A DNA stretch of 64,000 nucleotides from assembly GCF_001881565.1 (NCBI RefSeq), contig NZ_MPDJ01000001.1, positions 838,953 to 902,952 of the forward strand, read 5' to 3'. Below, one piece after another: positions 44,870 through 53,275 of the stretch (the first letter of the stretch is position 1; every line of letters begins with the position of its first letter). Below the pieces are notes generated by a model, which was not told the origin of the DNA, did no database searches, and saw nothing but the letters and a program-made list of their open reading frames with translations. This DNA comes from Eisenbergiella tayi. GTDB lineage: Bacteria > Bacillota > Clostridia > Lachnospirales > Lachnospiraceae. Made by a program: the position numbers and the translations under genes.

Positions 44870-45213
44870 GGTTCCGTTGCCAGTCGTTCCCTCCTGCGCG
44901 GGAATTCCGCTTTGTCTCCCTGCGGGGTCTGTGAAGGGGGGCCTTGATGTCCTGTCCCGGGGGACGGCCGGTGTTGGAGTGTGGCGCCCAGGTGCTTTAT
45001 ATACCACGCAGAGGAGACCAATCCCATACGGCAGCCTCACCTGCCGTATGGGATGCCCTGGGCTCATCGAAGTGCCCGGTATATCAGCACCTGGGAGCCA
45101 CACTCCAACACCGGCCGTCCCCCGGGACAGGACATCAAGGCCCCCCTTCACAGACCCCGCAGGGAGACAAAGCGGAACTCCCGCCGCAGGAGGGAACGAC
45201 TGGCAACGGAACC
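44870..45213. repeat. Giant fold-back element B
   Basis: Two inverted arms of 136 bases (44870-45005 and 45078-45213), almost perfectly complementary, surround a 72-base core that shares its plan with elements C and D. The sequence is much GC-richer than its flanks. The right arm ends eight bases after the stop codon of the LysR gene. Its left arm lies about 280 bases from the Rpn-like gene start. Frames that stay open through the arms are mirror effects of the palindrome, not genes. Confidence 0.9.
45006..45077 (+). ncRNA. Conserved core of fold-back B
   Basis: The core reads ACGCAGAGGAGACC, then a 34-base hairpin (14-pair stem, loop CCTCAC), GCCCT and the 18-base hairpin GGGC-TCATCGAAGT-GCCC. 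C and D have the same order and spacing. The strand given is that of the shared motif; transcription is not shown. Confidence 0.45.
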
Positions 45214-45221
45214 GTCCGCTC

Positions 45222-46148
45222 TCAACGAAACAGGCGCATGATCTCACTGATGAACGTCCGCTCCACCCGCGTCAGCTCCGTCTGATTCTTCTTAATCCAT
45301 CCGAATTCATATTTCAGGTTCACATTCTGATAAGGATAAATCACCATAGAAATTGGCAGATTCAGCTTATTATATATTTTTGCACTCTGGGCCACACAGA
45401 AATAGGCCGGAATCTGCCCGCACAGACTGAACGCCGTATCATTATCCGCCACGTAAACCACCCTGGGGTTTCCGAAAGCGGTACGGATTTCTTTTTCCTC
45501 CCGGGTAAACGGATATATCGTCTCCTTAGTTGTTATCAGCAGCTGTTCCGACAGCAGCCCCTTCCTCAGCCGTGTGATCCCAAGCTCATTCACCGGATTG
45601 TTCCGATCAACCGCCACTCCCACATTCAGCCTCCCCAGGGCATGATACTCCATGTCATTCTGTGCAAACAGGGAACAGGCCTCCTCTGTATAAAGATTCA
45701 GCGTCATCAGAATCCCCAGATCGCATCTCCCGTCTTTCACATCGGTAAAAACCTCCGAATAGGTTTTCTGGTAAAACTGAAAATCCGTATCTGCATTCAG
45801 ATATTGGGCCAGAAGCCTTGCAAAAATTTCACTGGCGAACAGCATCTGTCCGCAGGAAGCGCTGAATTTTAACGGCTGTCCCTTTTTTTCTTCTGCTTGG
45901 ACGGCCATGCTTTTTATCCTGTCCACATGCTGCAGGGTTTTCTCCGCCTCCGCAAGAAAAGCCCTCCCGAAATCCGTGGTTGCGATCCCTTCCGTAGTCC
46001 TTATGAAAATTTCCTGTTCCAGCTCCAATTCCAGAGCATGTATTGATTTGCTCAATGCCGACTGGGAAATATAAAGGGTCTGGGCTGCTCTGCTGAACGA
46101 ACCCAGACGATTGATTTCACTGGCATAAATGAGTTGATTCAGATTCAT
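45222..46148 (-). CDS. LysR family transcriptional regulator
   Basis: A 308-residue regulator. The N-terminal winged helix is MNLNQLIYASEINRLGSFSR, AAQTLYISQSALSKSIHALE and LELEQEIFIRTTEGIATTDF, with the effector domain from about residue 90. It is the last gene of the opp-amidohydrolase run and overlaps the amidohydrolase gene by 32 bases, so it likely regulates this unit. The ATG at 46148 is preferred (GGAAGGG upstream, canonical start of the helix). The inducer is unknown, perhaps a short peptide or its product. A matching palindrome occurs upstream of oppB. Confidence 0.88.
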   Translation of the reverse strand: MNLNQLIYASEINRLGSFSRAAQTLYISQSALSKSIHALELELEQEIFIRTTEGIATTDFGRAFLAEAEKTLQHVDRIKSMAVQAEEKKGQPLKFSASCGQMLFASEIFARLLAQYLNADTDFQFYQKTYSEVFTDVKDGRCDLGILMTLNLYTEEACSLFAQNDMEYHALGRLNVGVAVDRNNPVNELGITRLRKGLLSEQLLITTKETIYPFTREEKEIRTAFGNPRVVYVADNDTAFSLCGQIPAYFCVAQSAKIYNKLNLPISMVIYPYQNVNLKYEFGWIKKNQTELTRVERTFISEIMRLFR

Positions 46149-47316
46149 ATACGCACGTCCCTTCCTGCCAGACGGCCTGTACATCCTCAAGTGCCCGGAT
46201 GTCCTCGCCCGGATTCCCCTTTACCGCAATGATATCTGCCAGAAGGCCTTCGCGGAGCAGCCCCAGGCTGTCCGAAAGCCCAAGCGCTTTAGCACCGTTG
46301 CCGGTGGCGCAGGCAATCGCTTCCACAGGGGATATTCCATATTGTACCATATAAGCACATTCCCTGGCTACCGGTGAGGCCTTGGGATGGCTGCAGGCAT
46401 CCGTATCCGTTCCTGTTGCCACAAGGACACCGGTGTCATACAGCTTTTTAAATTGATCCCGGTAGGTCTCCACCGTATCCTTCAGATAATCCCGGTTGCT
46501 GCTCAGGCTTTCATCCGTCATAGCCTTCTGTACAAGTTCATAGGCATAATGGAATACGTAAATGGTGGGAACCCATGTCTGTCTGTTATCCCGCATCCGT
46601 TCCGCCTGATCCACAGACAGATGGGTGCCGTGTTCAATGCTGTCACAGCCCGCCTGAATGCACATGTCCATGGATGGCCCGTATCCGGCATGCGCCGCCA
46701 CCTTGCATCCGAACCGGTGTGCTTCTTCCACAGCCGCATCAAGCTCCTCCTGATTGAATTCTTCTCCCCGATAGGCTTCACTGTCCAGAAGCTTAATACA
46801 GTCCGCTCCATCTCTGATATTGCGCCTTACCGCTTTCCGGATTTCTTCCACACCGTCCACTTCCTCCACGGCTCCCGTCATACCGTACCCGTGTCCGCCG
46901 GTCATGCACAGCCCCTTCAGGCTGGTAAAAATACGGGGCGCCCTGATATAGCCTGCTGCCGCCGCTTCCTTCAAAGCCCTCCCCACGCCGTCTGCGCTGG
47001 ACATATCACGGATAGTGGTCACCCCCGCTTTCAGCGTATCCTCCATTCTTTTCCCTATAAAATAAGCCCGCAGCATCCTGTCCTCTGCGAGCCTGTCCGC
47101 ATTTTTCTCTCCATAGTAATAGCCGATATGGGTATGCATATCAATCATACCCGGCATCAGGGTACAGCCCTCAAGCCGGATTTCTTTTTCCGGGAAACGC
47201 CTGCGCAGCTCATCTGCCGTACCTACCGCCCGAATCCTCTTCCCGTCCAAAACAACCGCTCCCTGTTCAATAACCCTTTTCCCGTCCCCAACGATTACTC
47301 TGTCCGCAACCAGCAT
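46117..47316 (-). CDS. Amidohydrolase-superfamily metal-dependent peptidase-like hydrolase
   Basis: A 399-residue TIM-barrel amidohydrolase. MPGMIDMHTHIGYYYGEK near residue 55 gives the HxH metal motif, CIKLLDSEAYRG near 180 the Lys that is usually carbamylated, VAAHAGYGPSMDM near 205 and CDSIEHGTHLS near 225 the later His residues, and ATGTDTDACSHPKAS near 305 the Asp motif. These features match the Xaa-Pro dipeptidase/imidazolonepropionase-like group. With the Opp importer upstream, it probably cleaves an imported dipeptide or N-acyl amino acid in the cytoplasm. The start is at the ATG with AAGGAGG eight bases upstream. Confidence 0.85.
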   Translation of the reverse strand: MLVADRVIVGDGKRVIEQGAVVLDGKRIRAVGTADELRRRFPEKEIRLEGCTLMPGMIDMHTHIGYYYGEKNADRLAEDRMLRAYFIGKRMEDTLKAGVTTIRDMSSADGVGRALKEAAAAGYIRAPRIFTSLKGLCMTGGHGYGMTGAVEEVDGVEEIRKAVRRNIRDGADCIKLLDSEAYRGEEFNQEELDAAVEEAHRFGCKVAAHAGYGPSMDMCIQAGCDSIEHGTHLSVDQAERMRDNRQTWVPTIYVFHYAYELVQKAMTDESLSSNRDYLKDTVETYRDQFKKLYDTGVLVATGTDTDACSHPKASPVARECAYMVQYGISPVEAIACATGNGAKALGLSDSLGLLREGLLADIIAVKGNPGEDIRALEDVQAVWQEGTCVYESESTHLCQ

Positions 47317-47394
47317 CCCTTTTTCCTCCTTCGCCATACTCTATACCCGTCTGTCATTTATCCATATACCGTTCACGCAGTCCGCCGATACACA

Positions 47395-48375
47395 TTAAGA
47401 TAATTTCCCCGCTTTCAAGCACATAACTTTATGCCCTTTTTCCACTTCCTCCACCCGGACGCTTTCCCTGCATTCCGCATCTGCATAGGGACATCTCCCC
47501 GCAAACCGGCAACCTGCAGGCGGATTATAGGGTGTGGGGAGATCGCCTTCCAGCAGAATCCTCTTTTTCTCCCTTTTTTCTTTTCTGGTAAAAGCGGGAG
47601 CCGCAGAGAGCAGTGCCTGTGTATAAGGATGGGCAGGGGCATCAAAAATCTGTTTCTTGCTCCCCATCTCAACAATCTGTCCCAGATACATAACCGCCAC
47701 ATCGTCGCTGATAAACCGTACAATACTCAGATCATGGGATATAAAAAGATAGGTCAGTCCCATATCCTCCTGCATATCCTTCAGAAGATTAATGATCTGC
47801 GCCTGGATGGAGACATCCAGCGCGGATACCGCTTCGTCACAGACAACAAACTCCGGACTGGCGGCCAGCGCTCTGGCGATACTGATACGCTGTCTCTGTC
47901 CGCCGGAAAACTGATGGGGAAAACGAAGGGCCTGTTCCGGAAAAAGACCGCACTTCTCCATAATAGCCTCCACCTTCTCTTCCAGCTCTATTCTGGATGA
48001 CACCAGCTTATGCGCCGCCAGCCCTTCTCCGATCAGATCGTATACGGTCATCCGCGGATCCAGAGAGGAATAAGGATCCTGAAAAATTATCTGCATTTTT
48101 TTCCGCAGCGTATGCATCGCATCGCCTGTCGCCGTGCACACATCCACGCCGTCTATGAGAACCTGTCCCTCCGTTGCCGGCGTAAGGCCGAGAATCGTAC
48201 GGCCCGCCGTGGATTTCCCGCAGCCGGATTCTCCCACAAGCCCGAGGACTTTTCCCCTTTGTATGGTAAAGCTGATATCGTCCACAGCCTGGACATATCC
48301 CAAGGTATGCTGGATAAACCCGCCCTTTACCGGGAAATATTTTTTCAGATTCCGTACATCTACCATGTTATCCAT
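47395..48375 (-). CDS. oppF: Oligopeptide/dipeptide ABC importer ATPase (OppF-like)
   Basis: A 326-residue ATPase. Walker A GESGCGKSTAGRTILGL near 50, the signature FSGGQRQRISIARALA near 158, Walker B FVVCDEAVSALDVS near 180, and the oligopeptide C-terminal domain with CRFAGRCPYADAECRES, a Cys cluster found in many Opp/Dpp ATPases, near 285. It powers peptide uptake together with OppD. The gene follows OppD by 26 bases and precedes the amidohydrolase. Confidence 0.92.
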   Translation of the reverse strand: MDNMVDVRNLKKYFPVKGGFIQHTLGYVQAVDDISFTIQRGKVLGLVGESGCGKSTAGRTILGLTPATEGQVLIDGVDVCTATGDAMHTLRKKMQIIFQDPYSSLDPRMTVYDLIGEGLAAHKLVSSRIELEEKVEAIMEKCGLFPEQALRFPHQFSGGQRQRISIARALAASPEFVVCDEAVSALDVSIQAQIINLLKDMQEDMGLTYLFISHDLSIVRFISDDVAVMYLGQIVEMGSKKQIFDAPAHPYTQALLSAAPAFTRKEKREKKRILLEGDLPTPYNPPAGCRFAGRCPYADAECRESVRVEEVEKGHKVMCLKAGKLS

Positions 48376-48401
48376 GCTGTTCTTCCTTCCGCAAAACCAT
48401 T

Positions 48402-49388
48402 TTACTCACAGCCTCCGCAGTATTTCCAGCAGAACACCTTGTGTTCTTCGGAAAGCTGCGCGGCCTCCGGGAATTCCTTTTCACATTTCTTCCCTGCATA
48501 CCTGCATCTGGGATGAAACGGGCAGCCCTCAGGTTTATCATTCAACGAAGGCACATTTCCCGGTATCACTTCCAGACGATCCCCTTCAAAGTCCGCCCGG
48601 GGCCTGGAATGGATCAGTCCCAGCGTATAGGGATGCGCCGCGTGTTCAAACAATTCGTCCGTGGGAGATATTTCGCAGACCTTTCCGCCATACATCACTA
48701 CAACGCGATCCGCCATTTCGCTGATCACACCCAGATCATGGGTGATGAAAATACAGGAGCTTCCCGTTTCCTCCTTCAGCGCGTTCATCAGATCCAGAAT
48801 CTGCGCCTGTATTGTCACATCCAGCGCGGTCGTAGGCTCATCCGCAATTATCAGCTTGGGTGAAGTGATCAGTGCCATGGCTATCATCACCCTCTGGCGC
48901 ATCCCTCCGGAAAGGCTGAAGGGATAGCGGAACATCATCTCCTCCGGCATGGGTATTTTCACCTTTTTCAGGTATTCCACACACCTTTCCCGGGCATGCC
49001 TGTCACTGATTTTCTGGTGGTTCTTCAGGGCTTCCTTCATCTGATCCCCGATTGTATATAAAGGGTTCAGCGCCGTCATGGGTTCCTGGAATATGATTGA
49101 AATATCCTTCCCCCGGATTTTCCGCAGCTCTTTTTCCGTCATCTGCAGGGTGTCCCTGCCTTCAAACAAAATCTGTCCGCCTTCATATTTCACATTGCCG
49201 CCCTGCACCAGCCTGACAACCGACATGCAACTGACACTTTTTCCGCAGCCGCTTTCCCCGACCACTCCCAGCGTTTCTCCCTTTTTCACTTCAAAGGATA
49301 CATCATCCACCGCTTTCAGTACGGCCTCATCTGTCACAAAATAGGTCTTCAGATTCCGTATCGAAAGCAAAGTTCCCTGTTCACTCAT
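48402..49388 (-). CDS. oppD: Oligopeptide/dipeptide ABC importer ATPase (OppD-like)
   Basis: A 328-residue ATPase with Walker A GESGCGKSVSCMSVVRL, signature SLSGGMRQRVMIAMALI, Walker B LIIADEPTTALDVT and the C-terminal oligopeptide domain CPFHPRCRYAGKKCEKEF. The ATG is chosen with GGGAG six bases upstream; an earlier in-frame ATG is 30 bases longer. It pairs with OppF in the heterodimeric ATPase. About 100 bases separate it from OppC, with no terminator seen. Confidence 0.92.
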   Translation of the reverse strand: MSEQGTLLSIRNLKTYFVTDEAVLKAVDDVSFEVKKGETLGVVGESGCGKSVSCMSVVRLVQGGNVKYEGGQILFEGRDTLQMTEKELRKIRGKDISIIFQEPMTALNPLYTIGDQMKEALKNHQKISDRHARERCVEYLKKVKIPMPEEMMFRYPFSLSGGMRQRVMIAMALITSPKLIIADEPTTALDVTIQAQILDLMNALKEETGSSCIFITHDLGVISEMADRVVVMYGGKVCEISPTDELFEHAAHPYTLGLIHSRPRADFEGDRLEVIPGNVPSLNDKPEGCPFHPRCRYAGKKCEKEFPEAAQLSEEHKVFCWKYCGGCE

Positions 49389-49492
49389 CATTTGCTCCCA
49401 TCTGTACTCTATATTCACGCATGCAGTTTCCGCCGAATGCCGGCCGGCAGAACTGAGTCCTTATTTTTTCAGCCGGTCCGCCAAAAAGGGCA

Positions 49493-50365
49493 TCACACTT
49501 TCATTTTGGGATCCAGCGCATCCCGCATGCCGTCCCCCACCAGGTTCAGCGCCAGAGCGCTCAGAGCGATGGCGATTCCGGGAAAAAGAAGCAGGTAAGG
49601 CGCTGTTTTCATATAATCTCTCGCCGTACTCAGCATAACGCCCCACTCCGGCGTGGGCGGCTGTACTCCCATTCCTATAAAGGACAGGCCCGCTGCCGTA
49701 AGCATCATGGACGCAACGGACATACTCGCCTGAATGATGATAGGCCCCATGGCATTGGGCAGGATATGTCTCATAATTATAGTAAAATTACTGCTGTCAC
49801 ACGCTCTGGCAGCCATAATATATTCCTGCTCCACGATAGACAGAATCACCGACCGTACGATCCGGATAAAGCCGGGAAGGCTTACTATCGTCACCGCTAT
49901 CAGCAGATTACGCATGCTGGATCCCAGCGCCGCTACCACCGCCAGGGCAAAAAGCAGTCCAGGCACGCAGTTAAGCACGTCGCACAGGCGCATCACGATA
50001 CTGTCGAACCTGGAGCCGTAAATACCGCAGCAGGCCCCTATAATTCCTCCCAGCAGCAGAGAAACCGCAGTGGTTCCCACACCCAGGGACAGGGAACGCC
50101 TGCTGCCATGTATGATCCGCGCGAGCATATCTCTTCCGAACTCATCCGTCCCCAGCCAGTGCTGCATACAGGGCGCCATCAGCCTGTCCTTGGGACTCTG
50201 GATGACAGCCGCTTCATAGGGGATCAGCAGGTCCGCAAATAACGCAAAGAATACAAATACGGCAAGAACCACAAGGCCTGCCATTGCCGCCTTATTTTTC
50301 CGGAACAGCTTCCAGGCATCCGCCGCGTTGTTGCTTTTTCTTTTCTTTTTCTTTGTTTTTTCCAT
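49493..50365 (-). CDS. oppC: Peptide ABC importer permease (OppC-like)
   Basis: A 290-residue permease. A basic Lys-rich N-terminus precedes the first membrane segment (AMAGLVVLAVFVFFALFADL), then LGTDEFGRDMLARIIHGSRR near 83 and the EAA loop EQEYIMAARACDSSNFTIIM near 188. Five or six membrane segments match OppC. The ATG is chosen with GGAGG nine bases upstream. It forms the channel with OppB and lies 51 bases from it. Confidence 0.92.
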   Translation of the reverse strand: MEKTKKKKRKSNNAADAWKLFRKNKAAMAGLVVLAVFVFFALFADLLIPYEAAVIQSPKDRLMAPCMQHWLGTDEFGRDMLARIIHGSRRSLSLGVGTTAVSLLLGGIIGACCGIYGSRFDSIVMRLCDVLNCVPGLLFALAVVAALGSSMRNLLIAVTIVSLPGFIRIVRSVILSIVEQEYIMAARACDSSNFTIIMRHILPNAMGPIIIQASMSVASMMLTAAGLSFIGMGVQPPTPEWGVMLSTARDYMKTAPYLLLFPGIAIALSALALNLVGDGMRDALDPKMKV

Positions 50366-50416
50366 AAATTTATTCCTCCGGGCCGGCAATTCCGGCCGCC
50401 GCAGCCAAAGCTGTTT

Positions 50417-51346
50417 TTATTTCACGACCTTTTCCCGGATACGGGGATCGATTACGGCATACAGGATATCCACCACCACCATTACGAGGCAGAAGAAGGC
50501 GGACAGAAACACGGTAGAAGACATGACTACGGGAATATCCTTACTGCGGATAGCCGTCAGGATATAGTTTCCCAGTCCTGGGATGGCAAATACCGTTTCA
50601 CAGATAACGGCCCCGCCCAATATAGAGCCGAAGCTGGTTCCCATCACGGTAAGCACCGGAAGAAGCGCATTTTTCAGCGCATGCTTCCACACCATACAGG
50701 CCGGTGTGCAGCCCTTGGCTTTAGCCGTACGCATAAAATCCTGGCGGATGGCTTCCAGCATGGTGGTACGGGTCAGCCGCATCAGCTGGGCGCTGCCCCC
50801 TGCCGCCAGCGTCAGCACAGGCAGGATGTAGCTTCTCCATTCGGCAATCCCATGGGTAGGCAGAAGCCCCAGCTTCAGGCCAAACACATATATCAGCACC
50901 ATTCCCAGGAAAAAACCGGGGATGGACGCAAACAGGATGGCTGTTATCGTACTGAAGGTATCCGCAAAGGAATACTGTCTCACCGCCGATAAAATCCCCA
51001 GAGATATCCCCACAATGGAAGAGACAATAAAGGAAAGGCAGCCAAGCTTCAGCGTAACAGGCACTTTGGTGAAAAACTCTCCGGTAAAAGGCTGTCTTGT
51101 TCGGTAGGAGGTTCCCAGATCCCCCTGAAGCAGATTCCCTATATAGGAAACAAACCGTACCAGAAAAGGCCGGTCATATCCCAGCTGATGATTCAGTTCA
51201 TCCACCGTCTCCTGTTTTGCGGAGATACCAAGTATCTGCCTGCCCGGATCTCCCGGCGTGAAATTCATGATGGCAAAAACGATGAACAAAACCCCAAGCA
51301 GGGTCGGTATGATAAGGAGCAGCCTTTTTAATATGTACTTCAGCAT
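50417..51346 (-). CDS. oppB: Peptide ABC importer permease (OppB-like)
   Basis: A 309-residue permease starting MLKYILKRLLLIIPTLLGVL, with FTPGDPGRQILG, LGTSYRTRQPFTGEFF near 97 and the EAA loop RQDFMRTAKAKGCTPACMVW near 200. Six membrane segments are visible. It is the first gene of the leftward opp-amidohydrolase-lysR operon, about 95 bases after a near-consensus promoter. Confidence 0.92.
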   Translation of the reverse strand: MLKYILKRLLLIIPTLLGVLFIVFAIMNFTPGDPGRQILGISAKQETVDELNHQLGYDRPFLVRFVSYIGNLLQGDLGTSYRTRQPFTGEFFTKVPVTLKLGCLSFIVSSIVGISLGILSAVRQYSFADTFSTITAILFASIPGFFLGMVLIYVFGLKLGLLPTHGIAEWRSYILPVLTLAAGGSAQLMRLTRTTMLEAIRQDFMRTAKAKGCTPACMVWKHALKNALLPVLTVMGTSFGSILGGAVICETVFAIPGLGNYILTAIRSKDIPVVMSSTVFLSAFFCLVMVVVDILYAVIDPRIREKVVK

Positions 51347-51440
51347 TCTTTCATTCTCCCTTTTCAGCAGAAGATCAGATATGTCGGATATGCATTATTT
51401 TCATAACGCAAACTTCAACACTTTATCGTAACATAGTCAT

Positions 51441-51469
51441 ATAATATTGCAATATTCGGCATCTGTCAA
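51441..51469 (-). promoter_or_regulatory. Promoter of the opp-amidohydrolase-lysR operon
   Basis: On the minus strand a consensus TTGACA, a 17-base spacer and TATTAT. The predicted start, near 51434, leaves a leader of about 88 bases before OppB. Confidence 0.82.
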
Positions 51470-51484
51470 CAATTAGCCCCATCT

Positions 51485-51509
51485 ATGCTATAACTTTTAT
51501 TCATAGCAT
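51485..51509. promoter_or_regulatory. Candidate LysR operator (7-11-7 palindrome)
   Basis: ATGCTAT and ATAGCAT are perfect inverted repeats separated by 11 bases, which contains the T-N11-A pattern of LysR-type boxes. Its centre is about 63 bases upstream of the predicted opp start site, the classic place for LysR recognition sites, and lies between opp and the divergent oppA gene. Confidence 0.6.
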
Positions 51510-51635
51510 TTATGATATTTTTACAAATCCAATCGGTTAGTTTTCGTGTATAATGTTAGATATTTACTAAGTTTGGTCATTTTATTTTTAGTAACTCGTT
51601 TACGGGTATGAACCCATACCAAAGAGGAGGATTTT

Positions 51636-53219
51636 ATGAAAAAGAAATGGAAAGCCCTTACCGCTGTCTGCTGCGCGGCGGTTCTTACCTTAAGCCTTAC
51701 CGCCTGCTCCGGCTCCTCCGGTTCCAATACCGGTTCCGACAGCTCCGCCGGCACTACTGCCGCCGGAACCACAGGAGAGGAAGTCTCTGCTTCTTCCGGA
51801 AGGACAGATTTAAACATCCATATCGGCGACGCATTCAGCACGGTGGATCCCCATAATTTATCCCTGAATGCAGATATGATGCTGAGCCGCCAGATTTACG
51901 AGCCTCTCTACTGGCTCAATGACAGCGCAGAAGAAGTTCCCATGTTGGCAACGGAATATTCCGTGAGCGAAGACGGCCTTACCTGGACCTTTAAGCTGCG
52001 TGACGGCGTTACTTTCCAGAACGGAGAAGCCATGAAGGCAAGCGATGTGGTTTATTCCTATGAAAGATGCTTTGACAACGCCTATATGCAGGAAAAAGTG
52101 GAAGCCATCGATTCTGTAACCGCTCCGGACGATTCTACGGTAGAAATCCATCTGAAATATCAGTTTTCTCCCCTCATGGAAAAAATCGCTTCCATCGGCA
52201 TCATCAGCGAGAAATTCGCGGAAGAAAATAAGGATACCCAGGGTATTCTTGGCTTTAACGCCTGCGGTACCGGAGCCTATTCCATGGCAGAGGCTGTCCC
52301 TGATGTGAGCGTAACACTGGAAGCTTACCCCGGTTACTGGGGAGGAGAACCGTCCATCAAAACACTGCACTTCGAACTGATTACGGACGATACCACCTCC
52401 ATCACCGCCTTTGAAGCCGGAGAACTGGATGTCATGGGTGTTCCCTCCGCCAACTGGGAAGAAATCGTTTCCAACGATGCCTTTGCAACCTCCGCCCGTC
52501 CTTCCAACCATGTGGTCTACCTGATTTTTAATACGGAAACAGATCCTTTTAACAATAAGGAGCTCAGACAGGCTGTAGCTTATGCTGTAAACCGTCAGGA
52601 TATCATTGATGTGGCAGCAGACGGCCTGGCAAGTCCTGCAACCTCCCTTGCCACCTCCTATATGTTCGGATATACAGATGATCATATGACCTATGAATAT
52701 GATCCGGAAAAAGCCAAAGAACTCCTTGCCCAGGCGGGTTATCCCGACGGACTGGATATCGGAAGCATCAAAACCCTGGGCGGTTCCTATTTCGAAAAAG
52801 TAGTTCAGGTAGTTCAGGCAGAGCTCGCCGAGGTGGGTATCACCTGCACCATTGAAAGCATGGACGGAAACAGTCTGGTAAATGACTGTATCACCGGCAA
52901 TTTTACCATGGCCGATATGGGACAGAACCTGAGTCTGGATTATGATTTCCTGAAAACATATTTCAATGAAGAGTATATTGACGGCCTGAACATGGCCCGC
53001 TATTCCGACAGCACCATCCAGGATCTGTTTGAAAAAGGCGCCTCCACAACGGATAAAGAAGAACGCCTTGCCATTTATAAGGAAATTGAAGATTTAACCC
53101 AGGAAGTCTGCACCTATGTCCCCCTCTACAATCTGCAGACAACCACCGCCTGGAACAAAGATCTGAACTATACACCTTCCATCACCGGTGTTCTTTACAA
53201 GGACTTCAGCTGGAAATAA
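51636..53219 (+). CDS. oppA: Peptide ABC importer substrate-binding lipoprotein (OppA-like)
   Basis: A 527-residue lipoprotein. The signal peptide MKKKWKALTAVCCAAVLTLS ends in the lipobox LTAC with Cys24, followed by a Ser/Gly/Thr-rich linker to about residue 50. The solute-binding family 5 domain has QIYEPLYWLNDSAEEVPMLA near 87, LTWTFKLRDGVTFQNGEAMK near 113 and FNNKELRQAVAYAVNRQDII near 307. It captures peptides outside the membrane for OppBCDF. GAGGAGG before the ATG is strong. A TATAAT at 51549-51554 may be its -10, but no good -35 is seen, which fits activation by the LysR protein. Confidence 0.93.
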   Translation: MKKKWKALTAVCCAAVLTLSLTACSGSSGSNTGSDSSAGTTAAGTTGEEVSASSGRTDLNIHIGDAFSTVDPHNLSLNADMMLSRQIYEPLYWLNDSAEEVPMLATEYSVSEDGLTWTFKLRDGVTFQNGEAMKASDVVYSYERCFDNAYMQEKVEAIDSVTAPDDSTVEIHLKYQFSPLMEKIASIGIISEKFAEENKDTQGILGFNACGTGAYSMAEAVPDVSVTLEAYPGYWGGEPSIKTLHFELITDDTTSITAFEAGELDVMGVPSANWEEIVSNDAFATSARPSNHVVYLIFNTETDPFNNKELRQAVAYAVNRQDIIDVAADGLASPATSLATSYMFGYTDDHMTYEYDPEKAKELLAQAGYPDGLDIGSIKTLGGSYFEKVVQVVQAELAEVGITCTIESMDGNSLVNDCITGNFTMADMGQNLSLDYDFLKTYFNEEYIDGLNMARYSDSTIQDLFEKGASTTDKEERLAIYKEIEDLTQEVCTYVPLYNLQTTTAWNKDLNYTPSITGVLYKDFSWK

Positions 53220-53275
53220 CTTTACTGCATATGTGAAAATGCATGCGGCCTTCTGCCGCAGGAATTGAGGTTGCC

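Noticed and set aside
44765..45872. Open frames crossing fold-back B on both strands
   Set aside because: The palindrome makes both strands look alike, and the frames repeat the same peptide in mirror arms. They have no homologue-like features.
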